A DNA stretch of 64,000 bases. Origin: Rhodobacterales bacterium LSUCC0031. GTDB lineage: Bacteria; Pseudomonadota; Alphaproteobacteria; Rhodobacterales; Rhodobacteraceae. A model generated the notes under the pieces. The model was not told the origin of the DNA and searched no databases. It saw nothing but the letters and a program-made list of their open reading frames with translations. This document shows, one piece after another, positions 17,376 through 27,008 of the stretch. The stretch lies in assembly GCA_015689735.1 (NCBI GenBank), contig WVSP01000004.1, positions 124,001-188,000 on the forward strand, given 5' to 3'. The translations under genes and the position numbers were made by a program. Every line of letters begins with the position of its first letter. Position 1 is the first letter of the stretch.

Positions 17376-18119
17376 TTAGCGCCGTACGGCATCCATATGG
17401 CTGCGCATCTCGGCAATCGCGTGAGAAAGGCCAACAAAGACGGCCTCGCCAATCAAGAAATGCCCGATATTGAGTTCGACCACTTCGGGGATGGCCGCGA
17501 TGGGGGCGACATTATCATAGCTCAGCCCATGGCCCATATGCACCTCAAGGCCCAAATCAGCGGCTTGCTTGGCACCGGCGACCAGCCGGGCAAGCTCGGC
17601 GTCGCGGGCGGCGACATCGCCATCGGCATGGAAATCGCAATAGGCACCTGTGTGCAGCTCGATCACCGGCGCACCGATGCGTGCCGCAGCATCAATTTGC
17701 GCCGGATCAGGCGCGATGAACAGTGACACGCGACAGCCCGCATCCCGCAAGGGCGCGATATAGTCGCCCATCCAATTGGCATTTCCCGCAACCTCGAGCC
17801 CGCCTTCGGTCGTGCGTTCTTCGCGGCGTTCTGGCACGATGCAGGCGGCATGCGGGCGATGGACAAGCGCGATTGCCTGCATCTCAGGGGTTGCCGCCAT
17901 CTCGAAATTCAGTGGGATGGTGATCGCATCCATGATCGCACTGATATCAGCGTCGCGGATATGGCGACGATCCTCGCGCAGATGGGCGGTGATGCCATCG
18001 GCGCCTGCATCTTGCGCCATCACGGCGGCGCGCACCGGATCGGGCAAGGCGCCCCCGCGCGCGTTACGCAAGGTCGCCACGTGATCGATATTCACACCCA
18101 GCCTAAGGCGCTGTGCCAT
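17376..18119 (-). CDS. pdxJ: pyridoxine 5'-phosphate synthase
   Basis: A 247-residue TIM-barrel enzyme that condenses 3-amino-2-oxopropyl phosphate with deoxyxylulose 5-phosphate to make pyridoxine 5'-phosphate. Signatures are [46 protein letters not shown], and the C-terminal [20 protein letters not shown] 18119 is chosen over 18125 because AGGAGA sits 7 nt upstream of the former and only about 1 nt from the latter. Confidence 0.96.
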   Translation of the reverse strand: MAQRLRLGVNIDHVATLRNARGGALPDPVRAAVMAQDAGADGITAHLREDRRHIRDADISAIMDAITIPLNFEMAATPEMQAIALVHRPHAACIVPERREERTTEGGLEVAGNANWMGDYIAPLRDAGCRVSLFIAPDPAQIDAAARIGAPVIELHTGAYCDFHADGDVAARDAELARLVAGAKQAADLGLEVHMGHGLSYDNVAPIAAIPEVVELNIGHFLIGEAVFVGLSHAIAEMRSHMDAVRR

Positions 18120-18151
18120 GCCCATTCTCTCCTAAAACCGCGCATGAGAGC

Positions 18152-18796
18152 TTAGCGCTCGGCTGCTGTGGCGCCAGCTTGTTCACGCAGCTTTGCCATC
18201 TTCTTTTGCAGCCGTGCAATGCGGCGCTTCTGATAGGCGCGGATCACTGGCACGCTGAGATAGTAGCAGATCATCCCACACAGCAATCCCGGTATGATGG
18301 CGCCGATCATCCACGGCAAGAATACATCATCGTAGAAGATGTGAAGCTCGCTCCAATGGGCGCGCTCGGGGGTGAAGATCGCCTTGAAATTGTGCCACAA
18401 ATCGCCTGCGGCGGCTGCAAACTTGGTGAAGATCGACTCATCAACCGCCCCGCGCATCCCCGTGCCGAGCATCCAGTGACCCATTTGGAGAGAGATGATC
18501 GCGATCGGCACATAGGTCAGCGGATTGCCAAGGAATGTCGCCAGAAGCGCCGCAAGGATCGAGCCACGCATGAGCCGTGCCAAGACCGCGGCCACCACGA
18601 AATGCAGGCCAAAGAAGGGCGTAAAGATCGTGAAAGCCCCCGCAAAGATACCCCGCGCGATTTGTTCAGGTGTGCCGGGCAAACGGTGCATCCGATGGCG
18701 CACATATTGAAAACCGCGCATCCAGCCGCCACGCGGCCAGAACGCTTCACCAACGATCCGCAGGATCGATCTTGGATCGCGGCGCTTGAATACCAC
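18152..18796 (-). CDS. DUF2062 membrane protein
   Basis: A 214-residue inner membrane protein starting at GTG 18796, which has an AAGGGCAGG-like ribosome site. The DUF2062 core spans about residues 40-185: TPEQIARGIFAGAFTIFTPFFGLHFVVAA, LARLMRGSILAALLATFLGNPLTYVPI, and a later helix around 145-170. A basic tail is rich in K and R. Function is unknown. The gene lies between rel and pdxJ. Confidence 0.85.
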   Translation of the reverse strand: MVFKRRDPRSILRIVGEAFWPRGGWMRGFQYVRHRMHRLPGTPEQIARGIFAGAFTIFTPFFGLHFVVAAVLARLMRGSILAALLATFLGNPLTYVPIAIISLQMGHWMLGTGMRGAVDESIFTKFAAAAGDLWHNFKAIFTPERAHWSELHIFYDDVFLPWMIGAIIPGLLCGMICYYLSVPVIRAYQKRRIARLQKKMAKLREQAGATAAER

Positions 18797-18869
18797 GACG
18801 AGCCTGCCCTTCCCTTGCGGTCCACATCACACCCAAGGTGCATCCGCGAACCTATCTTCCTGTGACCAA

Positions 18870-20993
18870 TCAGGGACGCCGGTCGAGGTTCCGGGACCGC
18901 TGAAGACTGGCCACATCGCTATCCAGTTCTACTGCCATCATCACGGCATGCAGATGTTCCGCATTGCGCACATCGACATCGATCAAAAGGCGAAAGTAAT
19001 CCAGCTTTCGATCGATGAAGTTCAGATCCGAGATATTGGCGTTCTGCTCACCGATCAATGTGCAGATGCGCCCAAGTACCCCTTTTTGGTTCGAAATCGT
19101 GACGTCAATCGTCACATTATGAACTGGGGCATGGCGCCCTTCTGTCCAGTGCAGATCGATCCAACGCTCGGGGCTGTCGTCAAAGGCCGCCAATGCAGGG
19201 CAATCGATGGCATGCACGATCGGGCCGCGCCCGAGATAGGTGATCCCCACAATCCGCTCGCCCGGCACGGGCTGACAGCATTGCGCGCGCCGCGTCTCGG
19301 CGCCTGCGGGCAGACCGATAACCGCGCGGCGCACCTCGACATCGCTGGTTTCGGTTTGTCCGGCCAATTCGGGATAGATGCGCGCCACGACCGAACGCGC
19401 CGAAAGCTCGGCCGAACCGATCCGTGCCAGCATTTCGGCCCCGGTCTTCAGCCCGATTGCGCGCGCGGCCGTATCAAGCGCTTTGTCCGTCGCCTTTTTG
19501 CCGACCTGTTCAAAGGCCACCCGCGCCAATTCGCGCCCAAGTTTGATGAACCGCTCGCGGTCCTCTTCGCGCAGCATGCGCCGGATCGCTGCCTTGGCGC
19601 GGCCCGTGACCACGATATCGATCCAACTTGCCTGCGGCGTCTGCCCCTCGGCGGTAATGATCTCGATGGATTGCCCGTTTTTCAGCCGCGTCCAGAGTGG
19701 CACGCGCAACCCATCAACCTTGGCCCCGACGCAGGAATGGCCGATGCGGGTATGGATCATATAGGCGAAATCGATGGGCGTGGCCCCCTTGGGCAACTGC
19801 ACCACATCGCCCTTGGGCGTAAAACAAAAGACTTGGTCGGAATACATCTCGAGCTTCACATGCTCGAGAAACTCATCCCCATCCTCGGCCGCTTCGAACC
19901 GTTCGGTTAGACCCTCGAGCCATTTGGCTGGATCGACGGCAAAAGGGTTTTCCGAGCGCACACCGTCACGATAGGACCAATGCGCTGCCACGCCCGACTC
20001 GGCCACGTCATGCATCTGGCGTGTGCGGATCTGCACCTCGACCCGCTTGCCGTCACGCCCCGAGACGGTGGTGTGGATCGAGCGGTAACCGTTCGATTTG
20101 GGCTGGCTGATATAATCCTTGAACCGCCCCGGCACCGCGCGCCAGCGCTGGTGGATCGCCCCCAACACGCGGTAGCAATCATCCTCGGTCGCGGTCAGCA
20201 CCCGAAAGCCATAGATGTCGGATAGCCGCGAAAAGGCCAGATCCTTTTCCTGCATCTTACGCCAGATCGAGAACGGCTTCTTGGCGCGGCCAAAAACCTC
20301 GGCCTTGACGCCGTGACGGTCAAGCACCGCCTCGATATCGTCGGTGATGCGCGGGATCGCGTCGCCGGTTTCTTTTTGCAGCGTCAAGAAGCGCCGCATG
20401 ATGGAATTACGCGCCTCGGGGTTGAGGACGCGGAAGGAAAGATCCTCCAGTTCCTCGCGCATCCATTGCATACCCATACGTCCGGCAAGCGGCGCATAGA
20501 TATCCATCGTCTCATGCGCCTTCTTGGCCTGCTTCTCAGGGCGCATATGGCGGATGGTGCGCATATTGTGCAGCCGGTCGGCCAGCTTGACCAAGATGAC
20601 CCGCAGATCCTTGGACATCGCCATCAACAGCTTGCGAAAATTCTCGGCCTGTTTCGCCTCGCGGCTGGAAAGCTCCAGATTGGTCAGCTTGGTAACCCCA
20701 TCGACCAACTCGGCCACATCGGCGCCGAAAAGCTTGGCAATCTCGGTATAGGTGCCTTTGGTATCTTCGATCGTGTCATGCAACAATGCGGTCGCGATCG
20801 TCGCATCATCCAAGCGCTGCTCGGTCAGAATCGCCGCGACCGCCACGGGATGAGTGAAATACGGCTCGCCCGAATGGCGGGTCTGCCCGGCATGCATTTT
20901 TTGAGCATAGGCATAGGCGCCCCGCAAGAGCGCCTCATTCGTCTTGGGGTTATAATTGCGAACCAGCGAGATCAGGTCGTCGGCGTCTAACAT
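18870..20993 (-). CDS. rel: bifunctional (p)ppGpp synthetase/hydrolase (Rel/SpoT)
   Basis: A 707-residue stringent-response enzyme. An N-terminal HD hydrolase domain is intact (RHSGEPYFTHPVAVA, LLHDTIEDT). The synthetase domain shows DIYGFRVL, PGRFKDYISQPKSNGYRSIHTTV and EVQIRT. Then come a TGS domain (about 400-460, VFCFTPKGDVVQLPKGATPIDFAY), a helical/zinc-finger region with RAQCCQPVPGERI, and a C-terminal ACT domain (about 630-700). Both activities should be present, as expected for the single long RSH of alphaproteobacteria. It lies 29 nt after rpoZ. Confidence 0.95.
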   Translation of the reverse strand: MLDADDLISLVRNYNPKTNEALLRGAYAYAQKMHAGQTRHSGEPYFTHPVAVAAILTEQRLDDATIATALLHDTIEDTKGTYTEIAKLFGADVAELVDGVTKLTNLELSSREAKQAENFRKLLMAMSKDLRVILVKLADRLHNMRTIRHMRPEKQAKKAHETMDIYAPLAGRMGMQWMREELEDLSFRVLNPEARNSIMRRFLTLQKETGDAIPRITDDIEAVLDRHGVKAEVFGRAKKPFSIWRKMQEKDLAFSRLSDIYGFRVLTATEDDCYRVLGAIHQRWRAVPGRFKDYISQPKSNGYRSIHTTVSGRDGKRVEVQIRTRQMHDVAESGVAAHWSYRDGVRSENPFAVDPAKWLEGLTERFEAAEDGDEFLEHVKLEMYSDQVFCFTPKGDVVQLPKGATPIDFAYMIHTRIGHSCVGAKVDGLRVPLWTRLKNGQSIEIITAEGQTPQASWIDIVVTGRAKAAIRRMLREEDRERFIKLGRELARVAFEQVGKKATDKALDTAARAIGLKTGAEMLARIGSAELSARSVVARIYPELAGQTETSDVEVRRAVIGLPAGAETRRAQCCQPVPGERIVGITYLGRGPIVHAIDCPALAAFDDSPERWIDLHWTEGRHAPVHNVTIDVTISNQKGVLGRICTLIGEQNANISDLNFIDRKLDYFRLLIDVDVRNAEHLHAVMMAVELDSDVASLQRSRNLDRRP

Positions 20994-21022
20994 GCCCTAT
21001 CCAACCTGCCCGCGCATTGGCC

Positions 21023-21376
21023 CTAGCGCTGTCCTTGCGCTTCCATGAGCGCGCGCAACATCTGCTCTTCGCTCATATCGTCATGCACAGGGCGATCCGA
21101 ATCGACACCTTGCAGCAGCGCCATGGCATCATCTTCAGGTTCATCCACCTCGATCTGGGTTTGCAAGCTTTCGATCAAGCGCTCGCGCAGATCATCGGCA
21201 CCTTGCGTCTCATCGGCAATCTCGCGCAGCGCAACGACAGGGTTCTTGTCATTGTCACGGTCAACGGTCAGCACCGAGCCCGACGCAATCTCGCGCGCAC
21301 GATGGGCGGCAAGCATGACAAGCTCGAAGCGGTTGGGAACCTTATCGACGCAATCTTCTACGGTGACGCGGGCCAT
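21023..21376 (-). CDS. rpoZ: DNA-directed RNA polymerase subunit omega
   Basis: A 117-residue omega subunit. [30 protein letters not shown] matches the conserved N-terminal omega helices that clamp the beta' C-terminus. The C-terminal half is acidic and variable. ATG 21376 is taken because the family begins MARVT; the frame extends upstream without conservation. Pairing with rel is a widely conserved arrangement. Confidence 0.95.
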   Translation of the reverse strand: MARVTVEDCVDKVPNRFELVMLAAHRAREIASGSVLTVDRDNDKNPVVALREIADETQGADDLRERLIESLQTQIEVDEPEDDAMALLQGVDSDRPVHDDMSEEQMLRALMEAQGQR

Positions 21377-21466
21377 AAGCGAGGCTCCTCTAAATTCTGC
21401 AAGGGGGGCATCCGAAAGGCACGATCTACGCCCGAGCAGCAGAAATGACAAGCCTGAACAACGAAA

Positions 21467-22063
21467 TCAGCCAGCAAGGTCCAATGCGACAACCGTCGCC
21501 CGCTCGGCCGCTGGGCGCAGGGCCAGCATCTCGGCCACGCTCAAGCCTGTCAGCGGATGGCGCCAATCTCCGGCAACCTCGGATAATGGGACCAGCACAA
21601 AGCTACGCTCGGCCATTCGGGGATGAGGCAAGATCAACGCGGCGGGGCTGCGATGGGCCGCTTGGTCAATCGACAAGCTGGCCCAATTCTTTTGGGTGAC
21701 AGGATCGGGCCAAACTTCGTCTGCTAATGCAATCAGGTCGATATCCAGGATTCGCGCTTCCCATCTGGTGCGGCGGGTACGGCCCAAGGCCGCTTCGACC
21801 TCGTGCAACAGCGCCAGCAGGGAGGCGGCACTGCCATGCCAATCGACAACACCGGCGGCATTGATAAAGTCAGGGCCAGAACCTGTCGGGAAAGCAGGAG
21901 TACGGTAAAGCTTGCTCAGCGCCACGGGCCGCCCGAGCCGCACCGCGAGCAGATCGACCGCTGCCTTCAAGATCTCTTGCGGAAGGCGGCCAGAATGCGC
22001 AAGGTTGCCGCCGAACGCCAACAATGCCCGCTTTGCGGCGCGTTTTTCAGTGGATTGATCCAA
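21467..22063 (-). CDS. folK: 2-amino-4-hydroxy-6-hydroxymethyldihydropteridine diphosphokinase
   Basis: A 198-residue folate-pathway kinase that transfers pyrophosphate from ATP to hydroxymethyl-dihydropterin. Motifs are LLAFGGNL, LYRTPAFP, FINAAGVV, and WEARILDIDLIAL with the two metal-binding Asp residues, then ILPHPRMAERSFVLVPL. It is the first gene of the minus-strand run and divergent from the NYN-domain gene (101 nt apart). Confidence 0.95.
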   Translation of the reverse strand: MDQSTEKRAAKRALLAFGGNLAHSGRLPQEILKAAVDLLAVRLGRPVALSKLYRTPAFPTGSGPDFINAAGVVDWHGSAASLLALLHEVEAALGRTRRTRWEARILDIDLIALADEVWPDPVTQKNWASLSIDQAAHRSPAALILPHPRMAERSFVLVPLSEVAGDWRHPLTGLSVAEMLALRPAAERATVVALDLAG

Positions 22064-22164
22064 GGCCCAAGCACTCCCGATTTGTCATTTTGGGGTTTGA
22101 CCCGCCGCAAGACCGGCAACCCCCACGCCAATTTTCAAAAAGCATACACCGAGGAAGAGTGACC

Positions 22165-22740
22165 ATGTTTTACCGTGACGAGCGTCTCGCATTATTCATC
22201 GATGGCGCCAACCTTTATGCCGCCGCCAAGGCGCTTGGCTTTGATATGGACTATAAACGCCTGCGCGGCGAGTTCATGCAACGTGGCAAGCTTTTGCGCG
22301 CCTTTTACTACACCGCATTGCTCGAGAATGACGATTTCTCGCCGATCCGGCCATTGGTCGATTGGTTGAACTATAATGGTTTCACCATCGTGACCAAACC
22401 CGCCAAGGAGTTCACCGACAGCCAAGGCCGGCGCAAGATCAAGGGCAATATGGATATCGAACTGACCGTCGATGCAATGGAGACGGCCGAACATGTCGAT
22501 CACATCGTACTGTTCTCGGGTGATGGCGATTTCCGCTGCTTGGTTGAAGCACTTCAGCGCAAGGGATGCCGCGTCTCGGTCGTTTCGACGATTCGGTCGC
22601 ACCCGCCGATGATCTCGGATGAATTGCGCCGCCAAGCGGATAATTTCATCGAACTCGATGACTTGCGCGAAGTGATCGGCCGCCCCCCGCGCGAGGATCG
22701 CGCCCGCCTGTCACCCGAGGCGCCGGAAACCGAGGATTGA
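22165..22740 (+). CDS. NYN-domain (LabA/DUF88) putative ribonuclease
   Basis: A 191-residue PIN-like protein. Acidic residues expected at the metal site are visible in ALFIDGANLY, KIKGNMDIELTVDAM and IVLFSGDGDF, with VSTI and SDELRRQADNFIEL downstream. LabA/NYN proteins are predicted or shown RNases acting on structured RNA; the target here is unknown. ATG 22165 has GAGGAAGAG just upstream, and an in-frame upstream extension lies over the folK start and is not conserved. Confidence 0.85.
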   Translation: MFYRDERLALFIDGANLYAAAKALGFDMDYKRLRGEFMQRGKLLRAFYYTALLENDDFSPIRPLVDWLNYNGFTIVTKPAKEFTDSQGRRKIKGNMDIELTVDAMETAEHVDHIVLFSGDGDFRCLVEALQRKGCRVSVVSTIRSHPPMISDELRRQADNFIELDDLREVIGRPPREDRARLSPEAPETED

Positions 22741-22847
22741 CTCTGCGGCACACCATGGCGTCGGCCCGCGCAAAGGCTGGACGCAGTTGCGCGAACACTC
22801 TACCTCTGGTGTCAACTTGAACTGACGGCTCAACCGCCGGAGGCCGC

Positions 22848-23807
22848 ATGACCGACATGTCGAAACCGCCCCTGACCATCCATCTTGCCGCACCGCGCGG
22901 CTTCTGCGCAGGTGTGGATCGCGCCATCAAGATCGTCGAAATGGCGCTCGCCAAATGGGGGGCGCCTGTCTTTGTCCGTCACGAGATCGTGCATAATAAG
23001 TTCGTCGTCGATGATCTGCGCGCCAAGGGGGCCGTTTTCGTCGAAGAGCTGGATGAATGCCCTCTTGACCGGCCGGTGATCTTTTCGGCCCATGGCGTGC
23101 CGAAATCCGTGCCAGCGGCAGCACAGGCGCGCCAGATGCTTTTCGTCGATGCAACATGCCCCTTGGTCAGCAAGGTCCATATCGAGGCCGCCCGCCACCA
23201 TGAAAACGGGCTTCAAATGATCATGATTGGCCATGCGGGCCATCCTGAAACCATCGGCACCATGGGGCAGTTGCCCGCGGGCGAGGTGCTGTTGGTCGAA
23301 ACGGTCGCGGATGTGGCCGCTGTGCAGGTGCGCGACCCTGCAAGGCTGGCCTTTGTGACACAAACGACACTCTCGGTCGATGACACTGCCGAGATCGTTG
23401 CTGCCCTTCAGGCCCGGTTCCCATCAATCGTCGGCCCGCACAAGGAGGATATCTGTTACGCCACGACCAATCGCCAAGAAGCAGTCAAAGCGATGGCACC
23501 GCTTTGCGACGCGATGCTGGTGGTGGGTGCGCCCAATTCGTCGAACTCGAAACGGCTGGTCGAGGTGGGGGCGCGCGCAGGCTGCGGTTATGCCCAGCTT
23601 GTGCAACGTGCCACCGATATCGATTGGCGCGCCCTGGAGGGGATTACCAGTCTTGGCATCACCGCGGGGGCAAGTGCGCCCGATGTACTGGTCAACGAAG
23701 TGATCGATGCCTTCCGCGACCGCTTTGCCGTGACGATCAAACCCGTGGTCACCGCCGAGGAAAACGTGGAGTTCAAGGTGCCGCGTATCCTGCGCGAGCC
23801 TGCCTGA
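22848..23807 (+). CDS. ispH: 4-hydroxy-3-methylbut-2-enyl diphosphate reductase
   Basis: A 319-residue 4Fe-4S enzyme, the last step of the MEP isoprenoid pathway (HMBPP to IPP and DMAPP). The three cluster cysteines are in [24 protein letters not shown] and [26 protein letters not shown] and [15 protein letters not shown] complete the signature. The ribosome site CGGAGG is well placed before ATG 22848. Confidence 0.97.
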   Translation: MTDMSKPPLTIHLAAPRGFCAGVDRAIKIVEMALAKWGAPVFVRHEIVHNKFVVDDLRAKGAVFVEELDECPLDRPVIFSAHGVPKSVPAAAQARQMLFVDATCPLVSKVHIEAARHHENGLQMIMIGHAGHPETIGTMGQLPAGEVLLVETVADVAAVQVRDPARLAFVTQTTLSVDDTAEIVAALQARFPSIVGPHKEDICYATTNRQEAVKAMAPLCDAMLVVGAPNSSNSKRLVEVGARAGCGYAQLVQRATDIDWRALEGITSLGITAGASAPDVLVNEVIDAFRDRFAVTIKPVVTAEENVEFKVPRILREPA

Positions 23808-23846
23808 CCCGCAACCACGAATATTCGCATGAATAATCGCAGATTG

Positions 23847-23868
23847 CGGATTTTCGCTTGAAAATCCG
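23847..23868 (+). terminator. 9-bp hairpin downstream of ispH
   Basis: CGGATTTTC (23847-23855), a 4-nt loop, GAAAATCCG (23860-23868). It lies 40 nt after the ispH stop and 30 nt before the next gene. A U-rich but broken stretch (ctctcttg) follows. Probable terminator or 3'-end stabiliser of ispH. Confidence 0.5.
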
Positions 23869-23897
23869 ATCGCTCTCTTGCTCGGACATCGCCCGCG

Positions 23898-24362
23898 ATG
23901 CAAAACCCTGCCATGAACCGTATTCCCACCCCTGCCCTGATCATTGGCCTTGCTGGCCTGTTGCCCTTCCTTTACGGCGCTCTGTCGGTGCTCTGGCCTG
24001 CGCTTGGCGGATTGGGCCAGATGTGGAGCATCAACCATTCGGGCCACGCGCTGTTGCAGATCTATGGTATCGTCATCTTATGCTTCATGGCAGGCGTGAT
24101 CTGGGGTTTTGCCGCCAAGGCCCAAGGGCCAGATGCAGCCTTGTTCTATGCCCTCTCGGTGATCCCCGCGATTTTCGTGTTCCTGACGGCCTTTACCGAA
24201 CCCCGCGCTAGCTTGGTCATGCTGATCGCGGGCTTCGTCGCGCTTTTGGCCATCGACCACCGCGCCGCGCGCCTTGGGCTGGCACCGGGCTGGTGGATGC
24301 AGCTGCGCCTACTACTCAGCGCCGTGGTGGTGATCTGCCTTGGCATCGGCGTGCTGGCATGA
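23898..24362 (+). CDS. DUF3429 membrane protein
   Basis: A 154-residue protein with about five hydrophobic helices spread over its length (about 12-32, 52-72, 82-100, 106-122, 134-152) and no catalytic motif. The pattern LIIGLAGLLPFLYGALS and SHALLQIYGIVILCFMAGVIWGF-like residues match DUF3429, a family of unknown function. A second ATG at 23913 (MNRIPTP) is an equally good start. It is followed after 9 nt by rnhA. Confidence 0.75.
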   Translation: MQNPAMNRIPTPALIIGLAGLLPFLYGALSVLWPALGGLGQMWSINHSGHALLQIYGIVILCFMAGVIWGFAAKAQGPDAALFYALSVIPAIFVFLTAFTEPRASLVMLIAGFVALLAIDHRAARLGLAPGWWMQLRLLLSAVVVICLGIGVLA

Positions 24363-24371
24363 GGGGACACA

Positions 24372-24821
24372 ATGCCTGAGTTGTTCGCCTTTACCGATGG
24401 GGCTTGTTCCGGCAATCCCGGCCCTGGTGGCTGGGGTGCGCTGTTGCAAGCGAAGGACGGTGCGACCGTCGTCAAAGAACGCGAACTCAGCGGCGGTGAG
24501 GCCGACACTACCAACAATCGGATGGAGCTTTTGGCCGCCATCGCCGCACTCGAGGCGCTGGAGCGGCCCAGCGCCATCACCATCGTCACCGACAGCGCCT
24601 ATGTGAAAAACGGCGTCACCGGATGGATTCATGGCTGGAAGCGCAACGGCTGGAAGACATCGACCAACAAGCCGGTCAAGAACATCGAGCTTTGGCAGCG
24701 CCTCGATACCGCGCAAGCGCGCCATCGCGTGACATGGGAATGGGTCAAGGGACATGCCGGGCACCCCGAGAATGAACGCGCTGATGAATTAGCTCGCGCA
24801 GGCATGAAACCCTTTAAATGA
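24372..24821 (+). CDS. rnhA: ribonuclease HI
   Basis: A 149-residue enzyme that degrades RNA in RNA-DNA hybrids. The DEDD catalytic set is visible: Asp in [16 protein letters not shown], Glu in [10 protein letters not shown], Asp in IVTDSAYVK, and Asp in NERADELA, with the flexible [10 protein letters not shown] histidine loop. It has a good GAGGGG ribosome site. Its stop overlaps the next start by 4 nt. Confidence 0.97.
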   Translation: MPELFAFTDGACSGNPGPGGWGALLQAKDGATVVKERELSGGEADTTNNRMELLAAIAALEALERPSAITIVTDSAYVKNGVTGWIHGWKRNGWKTSTNKPVKNIELWQRLDTAQARHRVTWEWVKGHAGHPENERADELARAGMKPFK

Positions 24822-25441
24822 GCGTGTTGACCGCCCTTGATTATGCCGCTGTGCTGGTCTTCGCGCTGACCGGGGGCTTGGCTGCGTCGCGCGCACAGCT
24901 TGATGTGATCGGATTCATCTTCATGGCTAGCCTGACCGCCGTCGGCGGTGGCACGCTGCGCGACCTTCTGCTCGACCGCGACCCGGTCTTCTGGATCGCC
25001 GATCCCACGCCCTTGGCCATCGCTGCTGCGGCAGCGGTTTTGGTGTTCTTCACCGCTCATCTCTTGGAAAGTCGCCAGACGGTGCTGACATGGCTTGATG
25101 CGCTGGCTCTGCCCATCGCGGTGGCCGCCGGTGTCAGGGCAGCGACCGAAACCGGGCAAAGCGTGCCGATCGTCTTGATCATGGGGATCGTGACGGGATG
25201 CGTCGGTGGGCTTTTGCGCGATATCGTCGCCAACGAGGTGCCGCTTTTGATCCGCTCGGGCAAGCTCTATATCACGGCGGCTTTCGCGGGTGCGGCGGCG
25301 GCGGTCATCACACAAGAGCTTTGGCCATCCGAGCTGCTGTCGCTCTTGGCGTGTATCGTGATCTGCTTTGCCCTGCGGGCAGGTTCGCTCAGCTTTGGGT
25401 GGCAATTGCCAGTTTACAAGCCGCGACCGCCGCGGCGCTGA
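24818..25441 (+). CDS. trimeric intracellular cation channel family protein (UPF0126/YicG-like)
   Basis: A 207-residue protein with seven predicted membrane helices and two internally repeated halves. Each half carries a glycine-rich motif: [15 protein letters not shown] in the first and [20 protein letters not shown] in the second. Prokaryotic TRIC-type channels with this signature conduct potassium or sodium; glycine transport has also been proposed for relatives. It overlaps rnhA by ATGA, which looks like operon packing rather than function. Confidence 0.85.
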   Translation: MSVLTALDYAAVLVFALTGGLAASRAQLDVIGFIFMASLTAVGGGTLRDLLLDRDPVFWIADPTPLAIAAAAAVLVFFTAHLLESRQTVLTWLDALALPIAVAAGVRAATETGQSVPIVLIMGIVTGCVGGLLRDIVANEVPLLIRSGKLYITAAFAGAAAAVITQELWPSELLSLLACIVICFALRAGSLSFGWQLPVYKPRPPRR

Positions 25442-25521
25442 AAGCAGACCAGCTTTCTTGACTTGCGCGCGGGGCTGGCCCAAGACCCGCAGGGACAGCA
25501 GCATCAAAAGGCAGGGGCATC

Positions 25522-26307
25522 ATGGCGGCAGCGGCCAAACAGGACGGCATCTGGGAAACGGTCAAGACGATCGTCTATGCCTTGCTGATCGCAGGTGTGT
25601 TTCGCACCCTGTTCTTTCAACCCTTCTGGATCCCGTCCGGGTCGATGAAAGACACGTTGCTGATCGGCGATTTCCTGTTCGTCAACAAAATGGCCTATGG
25701 CTATTCGCGCCATTCCTGCCCATTTTCGATGTGTCCCTTCGAGGGGCGCCTGTTCGCCCGCGAACCTGCCCGCGGCGATGTCGTGGTGTTTCGCCATCCA
25801 ACCGAAGGCACGGATTTCATCAAGCGCGTGATCGGCCTTCCGGGTGATCGTGTCCAGATGATCCGCGGCGTCCTGCACCTGAACGGCACCGCTGTCGAGC
25901 TGAAACCCGAAGCACCATTCCTTGAGACCTTCGCCCCGCAAGGGCCGCAACGCCTGCCGCCGCGCTGCGCCAATGCGCCGGTCGGCGCAGGCGGGATTTG
26001 CGAGAAGCCGCGCTTCACCGAGATTTTGCCCGGCGGTGTCAGCCACGCGATCTTGAACATCGCCGAAGGTACCAGGGGCGATGACACGCCCGAATTCACC
26101 GTCCCCGAAGGCCATTTCTTCATGATGGGTGACAACCGCGACAATTCAGTCGATTCGCGCTTTCCACAATCGGTGGGCGGTGTCGGCTTCGTGCCGTTCG
26201 AAAACATCCTCGGCCGCGCCGATCGGGTAATGTTCTCGTCGGCAGGGCAACGGATGGTATATTTTTGGACATGGCGCTCCGATCGCTTCTTCGAGGCGAT
26301 CGAGTGA
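25522..26307 (+). CDS. lepB: signal peptidase I
   Basis: A 261-residue inner-membrane protease that removes signal peptides. One N-terminal membrane helix (about 10-32) precedes the catalytic Ser in [14 protein letters not shown]. The catalytic Lys is in [12 protein letters not shown], and box E is [11 protein letters not shown]. The protein carries extra cysteines in two pairs ([25 protein letters not shown]) on the predicted periplasmic side. It overlaps rnc by 4 nt (GTGA). Confidence 0.95.
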   Translation: MAAAAKQDGIWETVKTIVYALLIAGVFRTLFFQPFWIPSGSMKDTLLIGDFLFVNKMAYGYSRHSCPFSMCPFEGRLFAREPARGDVVVFRHPTEGTDFIKRVIGLPGDRVQMIRGVLHLNGTAVELKPEAPFLETFAPQGPQRLPPRCANAPVGAGGICEKPRFTEILPGGVSHAILNIAEGTRGDDTPEFTVPEGHFFMMGDNRDNSVDSRFPQSVGGVGFVPFENILGRADRVMFSSAGQRMVYFWTWRSDRFFEAIE

Positions 26308-26987
26308 AGCTGGCGCGCGAGCTTGAGGCATTTTGCGATCGGTTGGGCCATCGCTTTGCCCAGCCCGAGCTGATCACGCGTGCGCTGACGCATGCCTCGC
26401 TCTCCTCGTCGACGCGGCCAGACAACCAGCGACTTGAGTTCTTGGGCGACCGCGTTCTTGGCCTTGTCATGGCCGAGGCGGTTCTGGCCCAAGATGGCGA
26501 TGCCAGTGAAGGCCAACTTGCCCCACGCTTCAACGCGCTGGTGCGCAAGGAAACCTGCGCCGAGATCGCCCGCGAGCTTGATCTGGGCGCGGTGTTGCGC
26601 TTGGGCAAGTCCGAGATGGCGACAGGCGGGCGGCGCAAGACCGCGCTCTTGGGCGACGCGATGGAGGCGGTGATCGCTGCCATCTACCTCGATAGCGGGT
26701 TCGAGGCAGCTCGCGCCGTGGTGCTGCGCCTCTGGGGTGGGCGCATCGAAAGCGTGGCTGCCGACGCCCGCGATGCGAAAACCGCGCTCCAGGAATGGGC
26801 GCAAGCGCGCGGCATGCCGCCACCATCCTACCGCGAAGTTTCCCGCGAAGGACCAGATCATGCCCCAATCTTCCGGGTTGAGGCGCAGCTAAGTGACGGT
26901 CAGGCCGCCAGCGCTGAAGGGCGGGTCAAACGTCAAGCCGAGCAGGCCGCAGCCCAGCTTTTGCTCGGCCGCCTCGACAAAGGCTGA
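26304..26987 (+). CDS. rnc: ribonuclease III
   Basis: A 227-residue double-stranded RNA endonuclease that processes rRNA precursors. The signature [18 protein letters not shown] carries the first catalytic Glu/Asp, and [16 protein letters not shown] the second. A C-terminal dsRNA-binding domain starts near residue 150 ([12 protein letters not shown]). GTG 26304 is preferred: it forms a GTGA overlap with lepB, whereas the ATG 39 nt upstream would put 13 residues inside lepB. lepB-rnc-era is a conserved order, here interrupted before era by argC on the other strand. Confidence 0.94.
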   Translation: MKLARELEAFCDRLGHRFAQPELITRALTHASLSSSTRPDNQRLEFLGDRVLGLVMAEAVLAQDGDASEGQLAPRFNALVRKETCAEIARELDLGAVLRLGKSEMATGGRRKTALLGDAMEAVIAAIYLDSGFEAARAVVLRLWGGRIESVAADARDAKTALQEWAQARGMPPPSYREVSREGPDHAPIFRVEAQLSDGQAASAEGRVKRQAEQAAAQLLLGRLDKG

Positions 26988-27008
26988 AGCTGCGCCGCCG
27001 TCAGACGG

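Noticed and set aside
26265-26303. Longer rnc start at ATG 26265
   Set aside because: It would overlap lepB by 43 nt; GTG 26304 gives a standard 4-nt overlap and the family N-terminus.
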